A stretch of 64,000 nucleotides of DNA from Holophagales bacterium (GTDB lineage Bacteria > Acidobacteriota > Thermoanaerobaculia > Multivoradales > Multivoraceae). The stretch covers positions 1 to 64,000 of the forward strand of contig VXSP01000022.1 in assembly GCA_009837885.1 (NCBI GenBank), in the 5' to 3' direction. The stretch's first letter is position 1, and each line of letters begins with the position of its first letter. The position numbers and the translations under genes were made by a program. This document shows positions 8,411-16,731 of this stretch, in pieces. The notes beneath the pieces were generated by a model. The model saw nothing but the letters and a program-made list of their open reading frames with translations, was not told the DNA's origin and made no database searches.

Positions 8411-8457
8411 CCGCACAGGAATGTGCGGACGTTGTTTACGTGCGACAGATTTGTCGC
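8411..8457. promoter_or_regulatory. pair of palindromes in the 320-bp amtB upstream region
   Basis: CCGCACA-GGAA-TGTGCGG (8411-8428) and GCGACA-GATT-TGTCGC (8442-8457) share a 4-nt spacer and have centres 30 bp apart. Relative to the sigma-54-like amtB promoter they sit near -197 and -227, where NtrC-class enhancers are expected. The GCAC...GTGC half-sites resemble NtrC sites, but with a 6-nt rather than 7-nt gap. They also lie just after the amine oxidase stop codon and could instead be mRNA 3' hairpins. The rest of the gene-free stretch 8157-8476 shows nothing else recognisable. Confidence 0.4.
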
Positions 8458-8476
8458 GTGGTCTCCGCTCCCGGAC

Positions 8477-10474
8477 TCAGGGGAGATCGAGCGCCGGGTT
8501 GCGGTCGAAGAAGTCGAACGGCCGCAGTTCGAAGCCGTGCCACATGACCGGCATCACCGGCCAGTCCTCGGCGCGGGGCAGGTGGTGCATGCCGACCGTG
8601 TGCCACAGCACGAGATCCTCGTCGCTGATCGACCGGTCCGCTTCGGTCCAGGCCGGCAGGCCCATTCCCGGCTCGCTCAGGGTGGGATGGTCACCGGCGG
8701 CGTAGCGCTCGTCCGGATCGTACGGCGTCACCCAGAGGTGATGTTCGATGAATCCGGCGCGCCGGAGCGAGTAGTCGTCGGCGACGAACAGGTGGTTGGC
8801 GTTGCGGCCCGGCATCAACTGGTAGCTCGTCGGGTAGCCGACCGCGTTCTGGCGGCTTGAGCTCAGAACCCGCCACAGCGCCGGCTTCGCGAGGTTGATG
8901 TCGAGCTGGGCGTCCTGCTCGGTTTGCGCGGCGTGAGCCTCCTGAACCCAGAGGCTGCGGCGGGGATGGTCGGCCGGCAGCTCCTGCGTGACCAGGCGGT
9001 CGGCCACGAACCGGTTGTCCGCGCCGTCGACGTCGAGGTCGAGGCGGTAGCTGAAGTAGTGGTCGTGGTTCACGCCGATGACGTTGCGGTCGAGGAAGCG
9101 ACCGTGGGCGTCGGCGGGAGTTCCGGCCTGCAGGGCGTCCACGGCGGCGGCGTTCACCGGGCCGGCCGCCGGGGCCGGCTGGATGGCCGACACGGCGCTC
9201 GTCGCCTTGACCTCGAGGAGGCCGGTCGCGCCCACGCGGGCCTCGATCGAGCCGTCCTGGCGGAAGATCCAGTCGAGCAGGTAGTCGTAGTTGCCGACCA
9301 CGGCGGCGGTGCGCACGACGAGGTCGCGGCTCGCGCGGCTGTCCGGCTGTTCGTCCTCGTAGTGCCGCCAGGACGGGTCTCCCGTCTCGCGTTCGTAGAT
9401 GCAGGTGGTCCGGGGCACCGTGCGCGGCCGGCCCTGGGCGTTCGTGTTGATCGAGTCGATGTAGACCGCGTGGTCCGGGCAGTCCCGGCCGCGCAGCAGC
9501 GGCTTGGCCAATCCCCCCGCCGGGAACTCCCCGGCGTCGATGAAGTTGCGGGCGTACCAGGCGAAGGCCGGGTCCATGTAGGGCACGTAGATCTCGGAGA
9601 GCTGGCCCTGGTACATGACCGAGCGCGGATTCGTGTCGGGGCTCTCGCTGTAGTCCACGAGGGACACCACCAGCCCGGTGCGCTGGTCCGGCCGCAGGTG
9701 GAAGCTCCAGTTCTGCCAGCTCACCTGGTAGCCGTTCATGTCGAAGCCGACGCCCTCGGGCAGATCGAGCCTGAAGGGGCCGGCGATCTCGCGCGGATGG
9801 TCGAGCGTGGTCCGGTCGTAGTCGGCGTCCACGTCCGGGATCGGCGCCACGCCGTCGTCGACGACCCTGAGCACCTCGCCGGCCGTCAGGTCGACCACGG
9901 CGGTCAGGCCCTCGACCTGCCGCGCCCAGGTGTTCCGGGCGCCGCGCGCCTCGGAGCACCGAACGTGTCCGAGCCGCCGCCCCTTCTCCTCCTCGGTGCC
10001 GAAGTAGCCGGGCGGGATCGTCGAGCAGTCCAGGAAGCTGGTGTCGGTGATGCCCCGCTTCTCGAGCCCCGCGATGAACTCGGGATGTTCGAGCACCTTT
10101 CCCACCACCGCGCCGAACTCGCCGAGGCTCCAGTTCGGCTGAACGCCGGTGAGCGGCGTCCAGGAAGAGACCTTCCCGGCGTTCAGGTCGACCGTCGCCT
10201 CGAACGTTTCCTCGCCCTGGCGAACGAGCGCGTAGGCGGCTCTCGGGATCTCGTCGCCCTCTCTCCAGGCGCGGACGACATCCTTGGCCGGTTCGCTCAG
10301 CGTGAGTTGTGAGAAAGTCGTCCCGCTGTCGAGTCGCCCGGCGTCGCGGAGGATCTCGAGCGCACGCCAGACCTCCTGGTAGCTGAGCTGATCGAGCGGA
10401 TGATCCGCCGCCGCCGCGGGGATGGCTGCTGCCGCGAGCAGACAGAGAGTCAGACGGAGGGTCGGCTTGCGCAT
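8477..10474 (-). CDS. secreted copper-containing primary-amine oxidase
   Basis: The 665-aa precursor has a signal peptide (LRLTLCLLAAAAIPAAAA). It oxidises primary amines to aldehyde, ammonia and H2O2 outside the cytoplasm. The topaquinone motif N-Y-D-Y is at residues 395-398, with Tyr396 the residue converted to the cofactor. The copper ligands are His470 and His472 (NHDHYF) and His646 (MWHGFEL). The catalytic-base region reads AWYARNFIDAGEFPAGG. Size and motif order fit the family. GGGGAG precedes the ATG and a TAGACT -10-like box lies at 10541-10546. The gene is 320 bp upstream of amtB on the same strand, consistent with use of amines as nitrogen source. Substrate preference cannot be read from the sequence. 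Confidence 0.93.
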   Translation of the reverse strand: MRKPTLRLTLCLLAAAAIPAAAADHPLDQLSYQEVWRALEILRDAGRLDSGTTFSQLTLSEPAKDVVRAWREGDEIPRAAYALVRQGEETFEATVDLNAGKVSSWTPLTGVQPNWSLGEFGAVVGKVLEHPEFIAGLEKRGITDTSFLDCSTIPPGYFGTEEEKGRRLGHVRCSEARGARNTWARQVEGLTAVVDLTAGEVLRVVDDGVAPIPDVDADYDRTTLDHPREIAGPFRLDLPEGVGFDMNGYQVSWQNWSFHLRPDQRTGLVVSLVDYSESPDTNPRSVMYQGQLSEIYVPYMDPAFAWYARNFIDAGEFPAGGLAKPLLRGRDCPDHAVYIDSINTNAQGRPRTVPRTTCIYERETGDPSWRHYEDEQPDSRASRDLVVRTAAVVGNYDYLLDWIFRQDGSIEARVGATGLLEVKATSAVSAIQPAPAAGPVNAAAVDALQAGTPADAHGRFLDRNVIGVNHDHYFSYRLDLDVDGADNRFVADRLVTQELPADHPRRSLWVQEAHAAQTEQDAQLDINLAKPALWRVLSSSRQNAVGYPTSYQLMPGRNANHLFVADDYSLRRAGFIEHHLWVTPYDPDERYAAGDHPTLSEPGMGLPAWTEADRSISDEDLVLWHTVGMHHLPRAEDWPVMPVMWHGFELRPFDFFDRNPALDLP

Positions 10475-10567
10475 GGTTGCTCCCCTTGAGGTCTCAGAGG
10501 GTGAGGCCTGGTCGGTGGCTGCTCCGAGGATCGAATTGACAGTCTAACGGGCAGGTGCCGTGAGCGG

Positions 10568-10573
10568 TACACT
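10568..10573 (+). promoter_or_regulatory. -10 box for a probably leaderless methyltransferase mRNA
   Basis: TACACT ends 9 nt before the GTG start at 10583 and no Shine-Dalgarno sequence is present, so transcription should begin at or next to the start codon. Confidence 0.5.
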
Positions 10574-10582
10574 CTTCTCCCG

Positions 10583-11524
10583 GTGAGTTTGCGCGTCGTT
10601 CCGCCGCCTCCGCGCTCGAGCGTGGCTTCTGCCCCCGCACCAGTTCCGGCCGCGCCGCGACGCTGGCCCGGGCCGCAGGGCCGGCAGTTGTTCCGGCAGG
10701 CCGCGGACGGCAAGAGCCCGCGCCAGGTGAAGACGAGCTTCGCTCTGCAGTTCCTGCACCGCATCGTCGGCCTGGAGCACCTGAACTTCGGGATCTGGAG
10801 CGAGGACGATCCTCTCGACGTGACCGGTCTGCGCCGTGCCCAGGAGCGCCTGGTGGCGCGACTGTTCGAACTGCTGCCGCCGGGCGCGTCTTCCGTGCTC
10901 GATGTCGGCTGCGGCACCGGCATGATCAGCGAGCGGCTGACCTCCCTCGGCTACGACGTCGAGGGCCTGTCGCCCGATCCCTACCACGGCAAGCTCTTCG
11001 CCGAGCGGCTTCCGGAGCGGCGCTTCCACCTGGGCCGCTTCCAGGAGTTCGAGCCGGATCGCCGGTACGACCTCCTGTTCCTCTGCGAGTCGGCGCAGTA
11101 CGTCTGGCTCGAGGAGTTCTTCGAGGCGGTCGAACGATCTCTGGCGCCGGGAGGCAGCTTGCTGCTCTGCGACTACTTCACCGTGGAACCCGACCAGGGA
11201 AGGCCGAGGAGTGGTCACCCGCTGGATGAGTTCCTGACCCGGGCCGAGGCGGCCGGCCTCGTGCTGGAGGTGGACGAGGACGTCACCTCCTCGGTGCTGC
11301 CGACGCTCCGTCTCGGACAGGCGATCGTGGATCGCTTCGGCCACGGCATCGTGAGCCTGCTGCGCGACGCCTCGACGTCGCGTGTCCCCCGGCTGGCGGG
11401 CGCCGCCTGGCGCCTGGCGGGGCCGGTGACTCGCCGTCTGGACCGGCTCGACCGGCTACTGGATCCGGAGGCCTTCGCGATGACCAGGCGCTACCGGGTG
11501 ATGCGCTTCCGAAGCGCGCCCTAG
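10583..11524 (+). CDS. class I SAM-dependent methyltransferase
   Basis: The 313-aa protein has the SAM-binding motif I VLDVGCGTGMISERL (about residues 96-110), an acidic end of strand 2 (DVEGLSPDP) and the post-motif FLCESAQYVW. The HLNFGIW segment before motif I is typical of small-molecule and quinone-type methyltransferases. The substrate is unknown. The first 40 residues are Pro/Ala-rich and may be a flexible extension. The C-terminal 100 residues are Arg/Leu-rich helices ending in YRVMRF. GTG 10583 is chosen because a TACACT box lies 9 nt upstream and nothing better occurs downstream before the conserved core. The next gene starts 4 nt after the stop, so the two are probably cotranscribed. 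Confidence 0.85.
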   Translation: MSLRVVPPPPRSSVASAPAPVPAAPRRWPGPQGRQLFRQAADGKSPRQVKTSFALQFLHRIVGLEHLNFGIWSEDDPLDVTGLRRAQERLVARLFELLPPGASSVLDVGCGTGMISERLTSLGYDVEGLSPDPYHGKLFAERLPERRFHLGRFQEFEPDRRYDLLFLCESAQYVWLEEFFEAVERSLAPGGSLLLCDYFTVEPDQGRPRSGHPLDEFLTRAEAAGLVLEVDEDVTSSVLPTLRLGQAIVDRFGHGIVSLLRDASTSRVPRLAGAAWRLAGPVTRRLDRLDRLLDPEAFAMTRRYRVMRFRSAP

Positions 11525-11528
11525 GGCG

Positions 11529-12041
11529 ATGCGCTGGCGGAGCGTCGCCGCGCTGGGCTTGTGCCTGGTGCTGAACGCCGCCGGCGCCGGCGCGTCAAAC
11601 GAAATCCCGCGAGCGGTGACGCTGGCCGGGAACGAGATCGAGGCGACGAACGATCTGGGCGCGCGGTCGCTGCTCGTCGTCAGCTTCCATCGTGTCGCGA
11701 ACGGCGGCGCGCGGGAGTGGCGGCGCGTTCTCGACGACGACCCGCGGGTTGAGAGCTGGTCGGTCTACACCGTCGTCGTGCTCGAAGGAGCGCCCGGGTT
11801 CGTTCGCCGCATGGTGGTCCGGGCGCTCCGCGGCGACGTGCCCGCCGCGCGCCAGGACTCGTTTCTGGTCGTCGAGGAAGGCGCGGACGCCTGGCGGGAG
11901 CTTGCCGGCTCGGATGGCGAAGACGAGAACCAGGCGGAGGCGGTCTTCGTTGTCCGGCTCGAGGACGGCGGGATCTGCGCCCGCTACCGTGGTTTCGCCT
12001 CAGGCGTAGCGCTGGCCGACCTGCTTGGCGCCTCCTGCTAA
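11529..12041 (+). CDS. small exported protein, possibly thioredoxin-like fold without CxxC
   Basis: The 170-aa product has a signal peptide (VAALGLCLVLNAAGAGAS). The mature part begins with a strand (AVTLAGNEIEATNDLG), then SLLVVSFHR and a helix, a pattern seen in thioredoxin-like or ATP10-like proteins. No CxxC redox motif is present; the only cysteines in the mature part are one in GICARYRG and the last residue. I do not recognise the family firmly. It starts 4 nt after the methyltransferase stop codon, so the pair probably form one transcript, but a shared function is not evident. Confidence 0.65.
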   Translation: MRWRSVAALGLCLVLNAAGAGASNEIPRAVTLAGNEIEATNDLGARSLLVVSFHRVANGGAREWRRVLDDDPRVESWSVYTVVVLEGAPGFVRRMVVRALRGDVPAARQDSFLVVEEGADAWRELAGSDGEDENQAEAVFVVRLEDGGICARYRGFASGVALADLLGASC

Positions 12042-12063
12042 CGGGCAGACCTGTGAGGCACAC

Positions 12064-12096
12064 ACTGGGTGCGCCGGCGTCCCCGCCGGCTTCCGG
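12064..12096 (+). repeat. REP-like palindromic repeat, type B
   Basis: A CTGGGTGC head is followed by a perfect 7-bp stem GCCGGCG/CGCCGGC with a TCCC loop (12073-12090), then TTCCGG. It sits between two convergent genes. Near-identical copies lie at 40368 and 52818, with a reversed copy at 16732. Confidence 0.7.
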
Positions 12097-12108
12097 ACTA
12101 TCGAACCG

Positions 12109-13185
12109 TCAGCACTCCAGGCAGAACCCCACGCCCGCCGTCACCGCCCGGGACTTGTTGCCGAACCACGGCGGAATGACCGCCGCGAAGCCTCCGGCCG
12201 GGCCGCCGGCGGCGACGATCAACAGGTCCGCCGGTGACTGGAGCGCCGCGTACTCCTGGTTCCGGTTCGCGTCGCTGACCACCGACGCCTTGCCGACTCG
12301 TTCCCAGTCGCCGCGGCGCACCCGGGCGTGCCGGTGCAGGTAGTTCCGGATGTCCGCCTTGCTCCAGCCTGCGGACGCGAAGCGGTCCCGCAACTGCGGC
12401 GGCAGGACGAGACAGTGATTGCCGGCCCAGATCGAGTAGTGGAGGAGATTCGCCCGCATCTCGGCCGCGATCGTGTCCAGGATCGCCTCCGGTTCCGTCG
12501 TCCACTCGTTCATGATCTGCCGGGGCGAGCCGGCGGCGAAGACGGTCACCGTCGAGGCACCGCCGGGTGCGCCGCGGTCGGCTCCCAGCGAGGGCCACGG
12601 CGAGCCTTCTTCGTCCTCGGCCAGGCAGTAGCTGAGCTTGCCGGGATGCCCCAGGGTGGAGCGGTCGAGTTCCCCGGGCCGGACCCCGAGCAGGTTGCGG
12701 AGGACGAGCCGAACGGCCCGGCCGATGGCCAGCGAGGCCCGGTCGGCGCCGCCCAGGGCGTTGAATGTCCCGGTCATGCCGAGTTCCCGGCGGATCGGAC
12801 CGTTCACGATGATCATCACGGCGCAGCCGCCGGTGCTGGAGGTGGCTCCATGCAGCAGGAAGGCCGGGTCGCACATCGCTTCGACGGCGGCGGCGACGAC
12901 CGCGAAGTCGCGGGGCCGGCAACCGGCCATCACCGCGTTGATCGCTGCCTTCTGGGCGGTGATCGCCCGGCCGCGGACGGTCTCCACGCCCAGCACCTGG
13001 CCCGGCTCCAGGAACGCGGCCTGGAGAGCGGCCGCCACGCGTTCGGGCGTCGGCGGCGTGATCGGAAGCCCGTCCGTCCAGCCGCGGGCCTCGAACAGTT
13101 CACGGACGCTCTCTTCGCCGCCGGCGGAGTGAACCGAGGCGAGAGCGGCGGGAACTGGCTCGACGGCGGATCGTTCGTCGTTCAT
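12109..13185 (-). CDS. conserved protein of unknown function (AINAVMAGC motif)
   Basis: The 358-aa protein has no signal peptide. It opens with GWTDGLPITPPTPERV, then RAITAQKAAINAVMAGCRP, STGGCAVMIIVNGPI, LGGADRASLAIGRAVRLVLRN and LDRSTLGHPGKLSYC. This block order marks a widespread family that I recall only as uncharacterised and often encoded near UGSC-type proteins. The conserved cysteine in MAGC and the C-terminal CLEC could be catalytic or metal-binding. No enzyme fold is obvious. TAGGCT, 15 nt upstream of the ATG, is a candidate -10 box. It stands alone between convergent and divergent neighbours. Confidence 0.75.
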   Translation of the reverse strand: MNDERSAVEPVPAALASVHSAGGEESVRELFEARGWTDGLPITPPTPERVAAALQAAFLEPGQVLGVETVRGRAITAQKAAINAVMAGCRPRDFAVVAAAVEAMCDPAFLLHGATSSTGGCAVMIIVNGPIRRELGMTGTFNALGGADRASLAIGRAVRLVLRNLLGVRPGELDRSTLGHPGKLSYCLAEDEEGSPWPSLGADRGAPGGASTVTVFAAGSPRQIMNEWTTEPEAILDTIAAEMRANLLHYSIWAGNHCLVLPPQLRDRFASAGWSKADIRNYLHRHARVRRGDWERVGKASVVSDANRNQEYAALQSPADLLIVAAGGPAGGFAAVIPPWFGNKSRAVTAGVGFCLEC

Positions 13186-13237
13186 GGCAATCGGAGGTCA
13201 GCCTACCGGGGCCTGCCTTTCGAGGGCCAGTGGGCGG

Positions 13238-13243
13238 TACGAT
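13238..13243 (+). promoter_or_regulatory. -10-like box for the serine-hydrolase lipoprotein
   Basis: TACGAT lies 30 nt before the ATG at 13274, leaving room for the AAAGGAGG ribosome binding site at 13258-13265. It belongs to the same TA[CG]NNT pattern as the other boxes. Confidence 0.4.
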
Positions 13244-13273
13244 CAGGCGTTCCGACCAAAGGAGGACGATGAG

Positions 13274-14512
13274 ATGTCTGGAAGGTGGGGAGAGCGGATC
13301 GTGAGTACAGGAGTCTGGAACAGCCGGTGGTTGGTCGCCGGAATCGCGATGATGCTGGCGTTCGCCGCCTGCGCGGCACCTGTCGCCGACACCGAGGCTG
13401 ACGGCGCGGCCGAGCCGGCGAATCCCGATCTGGAGAATCTGGGCCCGCGCGATCAGGTGCTGTTCTGGACACCGGAGCAGCAGATCGCGGGTTACCGGAA
13501 CGCGGACCTCGTCGGTGCTGCCCGCTGGTTCGAGGCCTCCGACGATCCGTACCCGCTGACGCCGGCGCCGCGGGACCTGTCGTCGGTGACCTACGAGGTC
13601 GAGGGCGAGACATTCACCGTCGAGGACTACATCCAGGATCGTCGGATCGCCGGCCTCCTGGTCGTCAAGGATGACCAGGTCGTGTTCGAGCGCTACGGCC
13701 TCGGCAACGACGAGAACAGCCGCTGGATCTCGTTCTCGATCGCGAAGTCCGTCGTCTCGATGCTCTACGGCGCCGCGATCTCCGACGGCTACATCGGCAG
13801 CGTCGACGATCCGGTCACGAAGTACCTGCCGTTGCTTTCGGGTGGCGGCTACGACGAAGTGTCGATCAGGGACGTGCTGCAGATGGCCTCAGGCGTCGAC
13901 TGGAACGAGGACTACGCGGACCCCGAGTCCGACGTGGCGACGTTGCCGGGGCCGATCGTTCAGCAGACGAAGTACATGGCGGGGCTTGAGGAACTCCATC
14001 CTCCGGGCGAGGTCTTCAACTACAACACCGGCGAGACGAACATGGCCGGCGCCGTGCTGAGGGCGGCGATCGGCAACAACCTCTCGACCTACCTCGAGCA
14101 CAAGATCTGGGGCCCGTTCGGCATGGAGGCCGACGCCAACTGGCTGCTCCACGAGGAGGGTGGCGGCGAACTGGGCGGCTGCTGCATCAACGCGACGCTC
14201 CGCGACTACGCCCGGATCGGGATCTTCGCGATGAACGGGGGCGTCCTGCGCGACGGGACGCGTGTGCTGCCCGAAGGCTGGATGGAGGAGTCGACAACCC
14301 CCAGCAACGGCTACGACGGCTATGGCTATCTCTGGTGGCTCTCGGACGACGGCGTGTTCTCGGGCAGGGGCATCTTCGGTCAGCTCCTGTGGATGGACCC
14401 CTCGACCAACACCGTGATCGTCACCCACAGCGCCTGGCCCTACGCGACCAGCCCGGAGTACAGCCGCCACCGCGCCGCCCTGGTCGCGGCGCTCGCCGAC
14501 GCGGTGCGGTAG
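13274..14512 (+). CDS. beta-lactamase-family serine hydrolase, lipoprotein
   Basis: The 412-aa protein belongs to the class C beta-lactamase/penicillin-binding-protein-like hydrolases. The nucleophile motif SxxK is in SFSIAKSVVSML and the YxN motif in FNYNTGETNM. A lipobox (LAFAAC) follows a hydrophobic stretch near residue 30, so it is probably anchored in a membrane facing the periplasm. Typical substrates of such enzymes are esters, amides or D-amino-acid peptides; this one is not assigned. ATG 13274 is preferred over an upstream in-frame start at 13184 because AAAGGAGG lies 8 nt before it and the lipoprotein signal then starts correctly. Confidence 0.87.
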   Translation: MSGRWGERIVSTGVWNSRWLVAGIAMMLAFAACAAPVADTEADGAAEPANPDLENLGPRDQVLFWTPEQQIAGYRNADLVGAARWFEASDDPYPLTPAPRDLSSVTYEVEGETFTVEDYIQDRRIAGLLVVKDDQVVFERYGLGNDENSRWISFSIAKSVVSMLYGAAISDGYIGSVDDPVTKYLPLLSGGGYDEVSIRDVLQMASGVDWNEDYADPESDVATLPGPIVQQTKYMAGLEELHPPGEVFNYNTGETNMAGAVLRAAIGNNLSTYLEHKIWGPFGMEADANWLLHEEGGGELGGCCINATLRDYARIGIFAMNGGVLRDGTRVLPEGWMEESTTPSNGYDGYGYLWWLSDDGVFSGRGIFGQLLWMDPSTNTVIVTHSAWPYATSPEYSRHRAALVAALADAVR

Positions 14513-14534
14513 GACTACCTGAGCGCGCCCCGGC

Positions 14535-14948
14535 TCAGTCGGCCAGCAGGTAGTCGCTCGCGGTCCGAATGGCTATGCCGCGGAACGGGTTCAGCACCAG
14601 GAGATCCGCGTCACCCGTCAGGATCAGGTCCGCGGCCCCGCTCAGGGCCAACTCGAGGAACCTGTCGTCGCCGGCATCCCGGGAGGCCCGGACGACGTGC
14701 CGGACCGTGACCATCTCGACGGTCCCCAGCAGCCTGCGAAGATACTCCCGGCGCTGTTTGACGCTGACGTAGCGGTCGAGTTTCCGTCGGCTGAGAACGT
14801 CTGACAGCTCGTCGAGGGTTGCCCGGGAAGCGAGGACGACCCCTCTCCGCTCCGCCTTCCGCACCGCCTGACCCGGAACCGAGTCTGGGAGCAGCAGCCG
14901 GCTGACGAGAAGGTTCGTGTCAACGACGATCCGCTTCGCCGCCGGCAT
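14535..14948 (-). CDS. PIN-domain toxin (VapC-like ribonuclease)
   Basis: The 137-aa protein has the PIN-domain layout: VVDTNLLVSRLL with the first catalytic Asp, a mid-chain Glu in LDELSDVL, Asp in DAGDDRFLELAL, and a final Asp in LILTGDADLLVL. PIN toxins are Mg-dependent endoribonucleases that usually cut tRNA or rRNA. Its start overlaps the end of the PHD-type antitoxin gene by 29 nt, the usual antitoxin-first arrangement with translational coupling. All expected acidic residues are present, so it looks intact. Confidence 0.88.
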   Translation of the reverse strand: MPAAKRIVVDTNLLVSRLLLPDSVPGQAVRKAERRGVVLASRATLDELSDVLSRRKLDRYVSVKQRREYLRRLLGTVEMVTVRHVVRASRDAGDDRFLELALSGAADLILTGDADLLVLNPFRGIAIRTASDYLLAD

Positions 14949-15189
14949 CGTCCAGGATCTCGGCGAGTTTCTCCTCGGTCAGCCCTCGCTCGGCAGCCTG
15001 GGCTCCGATGCGCTGGCAGTACTCGTCGAGCTCCCGCAGGTTCAGTGCGCGCAGGCGCTCGTAGTCTCGCGGCGACAGCACGACGGCCACTTCGCGCTTC
15101 TGCCGCCGGACCATGATGGGCTCGTGCTGAGCCGCGTCGAGGATCGCCGCGAATCTCTGCTTTGCTTCGGTTGCACTGACGGTTCGCAC
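14920..15189 (-). CDS. PHD/YefM-type antitoxin
   Basis: This 89-aa protein begins VRTVSATEAKQRFAAILDAA, the DNA-binding N-terminus of PHD antitoxins, followed by PIMVRRQKREVAVVLSPRDYERL, also standard. The charged C-terminal part (about 56-89) should wrap the PIN toxin encoded downstream. GTG 15189 is chosen because GGAGG (15201-15197) lies 7 nt upstream; an in-frame ATG at 15243 would sit inside the promoter. PHD proteins normally repress their own operon, so the operator should overlap the promoter at 15214-15243. Confidence 0.88.
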   Translation of the reverse strand: MRTVSATEAKQRFAAILDAAQHEPIMVRRQKREVAVVLSPRDYERLRALNLRELDEYCQRIGAQAAERGLTEEKLAEILDDAGGEADRR

Positions 15190-15213
15190 GATCACGCCTC
15201 CTTCACAACGCCG

Positions 15214-15243
15214 AGAATAGTGCGAAATGACCACTTTGTCCAA
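15214..15243 (-). promoter_or_regulatory. promoter of the toxin-antitoxin operon
   Basis: Minus-strand TTGGAC (15243-15238), an 18-nt spacer and TATTCT (15219-15214) precede the GTG antitoxin start by 24 nt. The -10 matches the sigma-70 consensus at four of six positions. Autorepression is expected from the family. Confidence 0.5.
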
Positions 15244-15282
15244 AACGAGCGATTCCGGTGAATCCCAGGCTGGACGATGTCG

Positions 15283-16650
15283 TCATGCGGGTCGCGATTC
15301 GGCCGCAGGACTTGACGATCGTCGCCGTCGGAGCCACTGGCTGGTGGGCACTGCGGCCGCTGCAATCACCAGAACCCATGGCAGGACGCCCTGAGGCACG
15401 GCATCGAGCAGCGGTGCCAGGGGGCGGTACTGCAGGAGGTCGGAGCCCCGGTCGCCGGTCCAGTGCCAGGCGGTGTGGACGATGAGGGCCGAGACGAGGA
15501 TGATCCCCAAGCGTTCGTTCGGCAGGCGGCGGAAGACGAAGTCCATGAGGGGAATCAGCAGCAGCAGGACCAGGAGCTGGCCGAGTTCGACGCCGACGTT
15601 GAAGGCGAGCAGGGAGGTCACCAGGTGCGAGCCTGCGAACTGGAGCGATTCGCTGAGGGCGAACGAGAAACCGAAGCCGTGGACGAGGCCGAAGCCGAAG
15701 GCGGCGGTCCAGCGGCGCTCCTGGCCGACTCCCAGGATGTTCTCGAAGGCCATGTAGACGATCGAGAGTGCGATCAGGACCTCGACCAGGGTGGGGAACC
15801 ACAGCACGCGGGGCGCCAAGCCCGCGGCGGACGCAATCAGGGTGATCGAGTGGGCGACCGTGAAGGATGTGACGACGAGCACGAGCTGGCGCAGGCGGCG
15901 GAGCGGCGCCACCAGGCAGACCAGGAAGAGCAGGTGGTCGAGGCCGCTCAGGATGTGTTCGAAGCCCATCGCGATGAAGTGGAGCGAAGCCTGTGCCCAG
16001 TTCGGATCGAGCCGGACCCGGCCGGGTTCGGCGGCGAGCTGGAGCGCTCGCGCATCGCCGTCGGGCGACTCGTAGCGGATGACGGTGAGCACCCGCAGGC
16101 CCAGGCGGCCGAAACGCGGGTCGATCGAGAACCGGGGCCGTTCGCTGGTGCCGCGAGCGCCGAGCGGCGTCTCCAGGTGAACGTCGAGCAACGCCTGACG
16201 CCAGACGAGCTGCGTTGACGCCGGCAGGGGTGGCTCGCGGATGTGGGTGAGGGCGCGGTCGAAGTCGGTGAAGGAGCGGTCGGACGGGATCGACAACCGG
16301 ATCGCCTGAACGATCGTCGGCGGCAACTGATCGCGGCCGGCGTACAGGTCGAGATTGGGTGTGATCCAGCGATTGGCGGCTTCCGCGAGCAGGCCGCTGG
16401 CGCGTAGCGCCTCGAGGTCCAGGATGCCCCGGTAGTCGACCGGGAACTGCATCTCCTGCATCGCCTCGAGCGGTGTGCGCACGAGCACCTGGAGCCGGTC
16501 GTCCTGCTGCTTGACCAGCACCTGGACCGTGACGCTGCCGGGCACCTCGTGGGCCGCTGCGGAATCGGCGGCGAAGAGCAGCGGCGCTGCGGCCAGGACG
16601 GCGCGGCCGACCCGAAGTCGCGGAAACGCGTTGGAACGGAGGCGGTACAG
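15283..16650 (-). CDS. HupE/UreJ-family membrane protein
   Basis: The mature protein starts HEVPGSVTVQVLVKQ after a signal peptide ending AADSAAA. An exposed beta-rich part of about 200 residues is followed by about six or seven membrane helices carrying the family motif MGFEHILSGLDHLLFLVCLV and later FGLVHGFGFSFAL. Histidines and acidic residues in these helices suggest nickel or cobalt handling, as for HupE/UreJ relatives; this is inferred. The first ATG of the open frame (16752) lies inside a REP-like repeat and would add 34 residues before the signal peptide. A CTG at 16650, 7 nt after a TAGCAT -10 box, gives a normal signal peptide and is preferred. Confidence 0.8.
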   Translation of the reverse strand: MYRLRSNAFPRLRVGRAVLAAAPLLFAADSAAAHEVPGSVTVQVLVKQQDDRLQVLVRTPLEAMQEMQFPVDYRGILDLEALRASGLLAEAANRWITPNLDLYAGRDQLPPTIVQAIRLSIPSDRSFTDFDRALTHIREPPLPASTQLVWRQALLDVHLETPLGARGTSERPRFSIDPRFGRLGLRVLTVIRYESPDGDARALQLAAEPGRVRLDPNWAQASLHFIAMGFEHILSGLDHLLFLVCLVAPLRRLRQLVLVVTSFTVAHSITLIASAAGLAPRVLWFPTLVEVLIALSIVYMAFENILGVGQERRWTAAFGFGLVHGFGFSFALSESLQFAGSHLVTSLLAFNVGVELGQLLVLLLLIPLMDFVFRRLPNERLGIILVSALIVHTAWHWTGDRGSDLLQYRPLAPLLDAVPQGVLPWVLVIAAAAVPTSQWLRRRRSSSPAAESRPA

Positions 16651-16657
16651 GCGGCGA

Positions 16658-16663
16658 ATGCTA
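16658..16663 (-). promoter_or_regulatory. -10 box for a probably leaderless hupE-like mRNA
   Basis: TAGCAT on the minus strand ends 7 nt before the proposed CTG start at 16650, the same spacing as the other leaderless candidates. Confidence 0.4.
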
Positions 16664-16731
16664 ACCGGCCGCGTTGGCGAGGAATCTCGCCCATTCGCTG
16701 CGTGTCGTTGCCTTGCGCCGCCGCCGGGAGG

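Noticed and set aside
10536-10541. TTGACA as -35 element for the methyltransferase gene
   Set aside because: The spacer to TACACT at 10568 is 26 nt, too long for a sigma-70 promoter.
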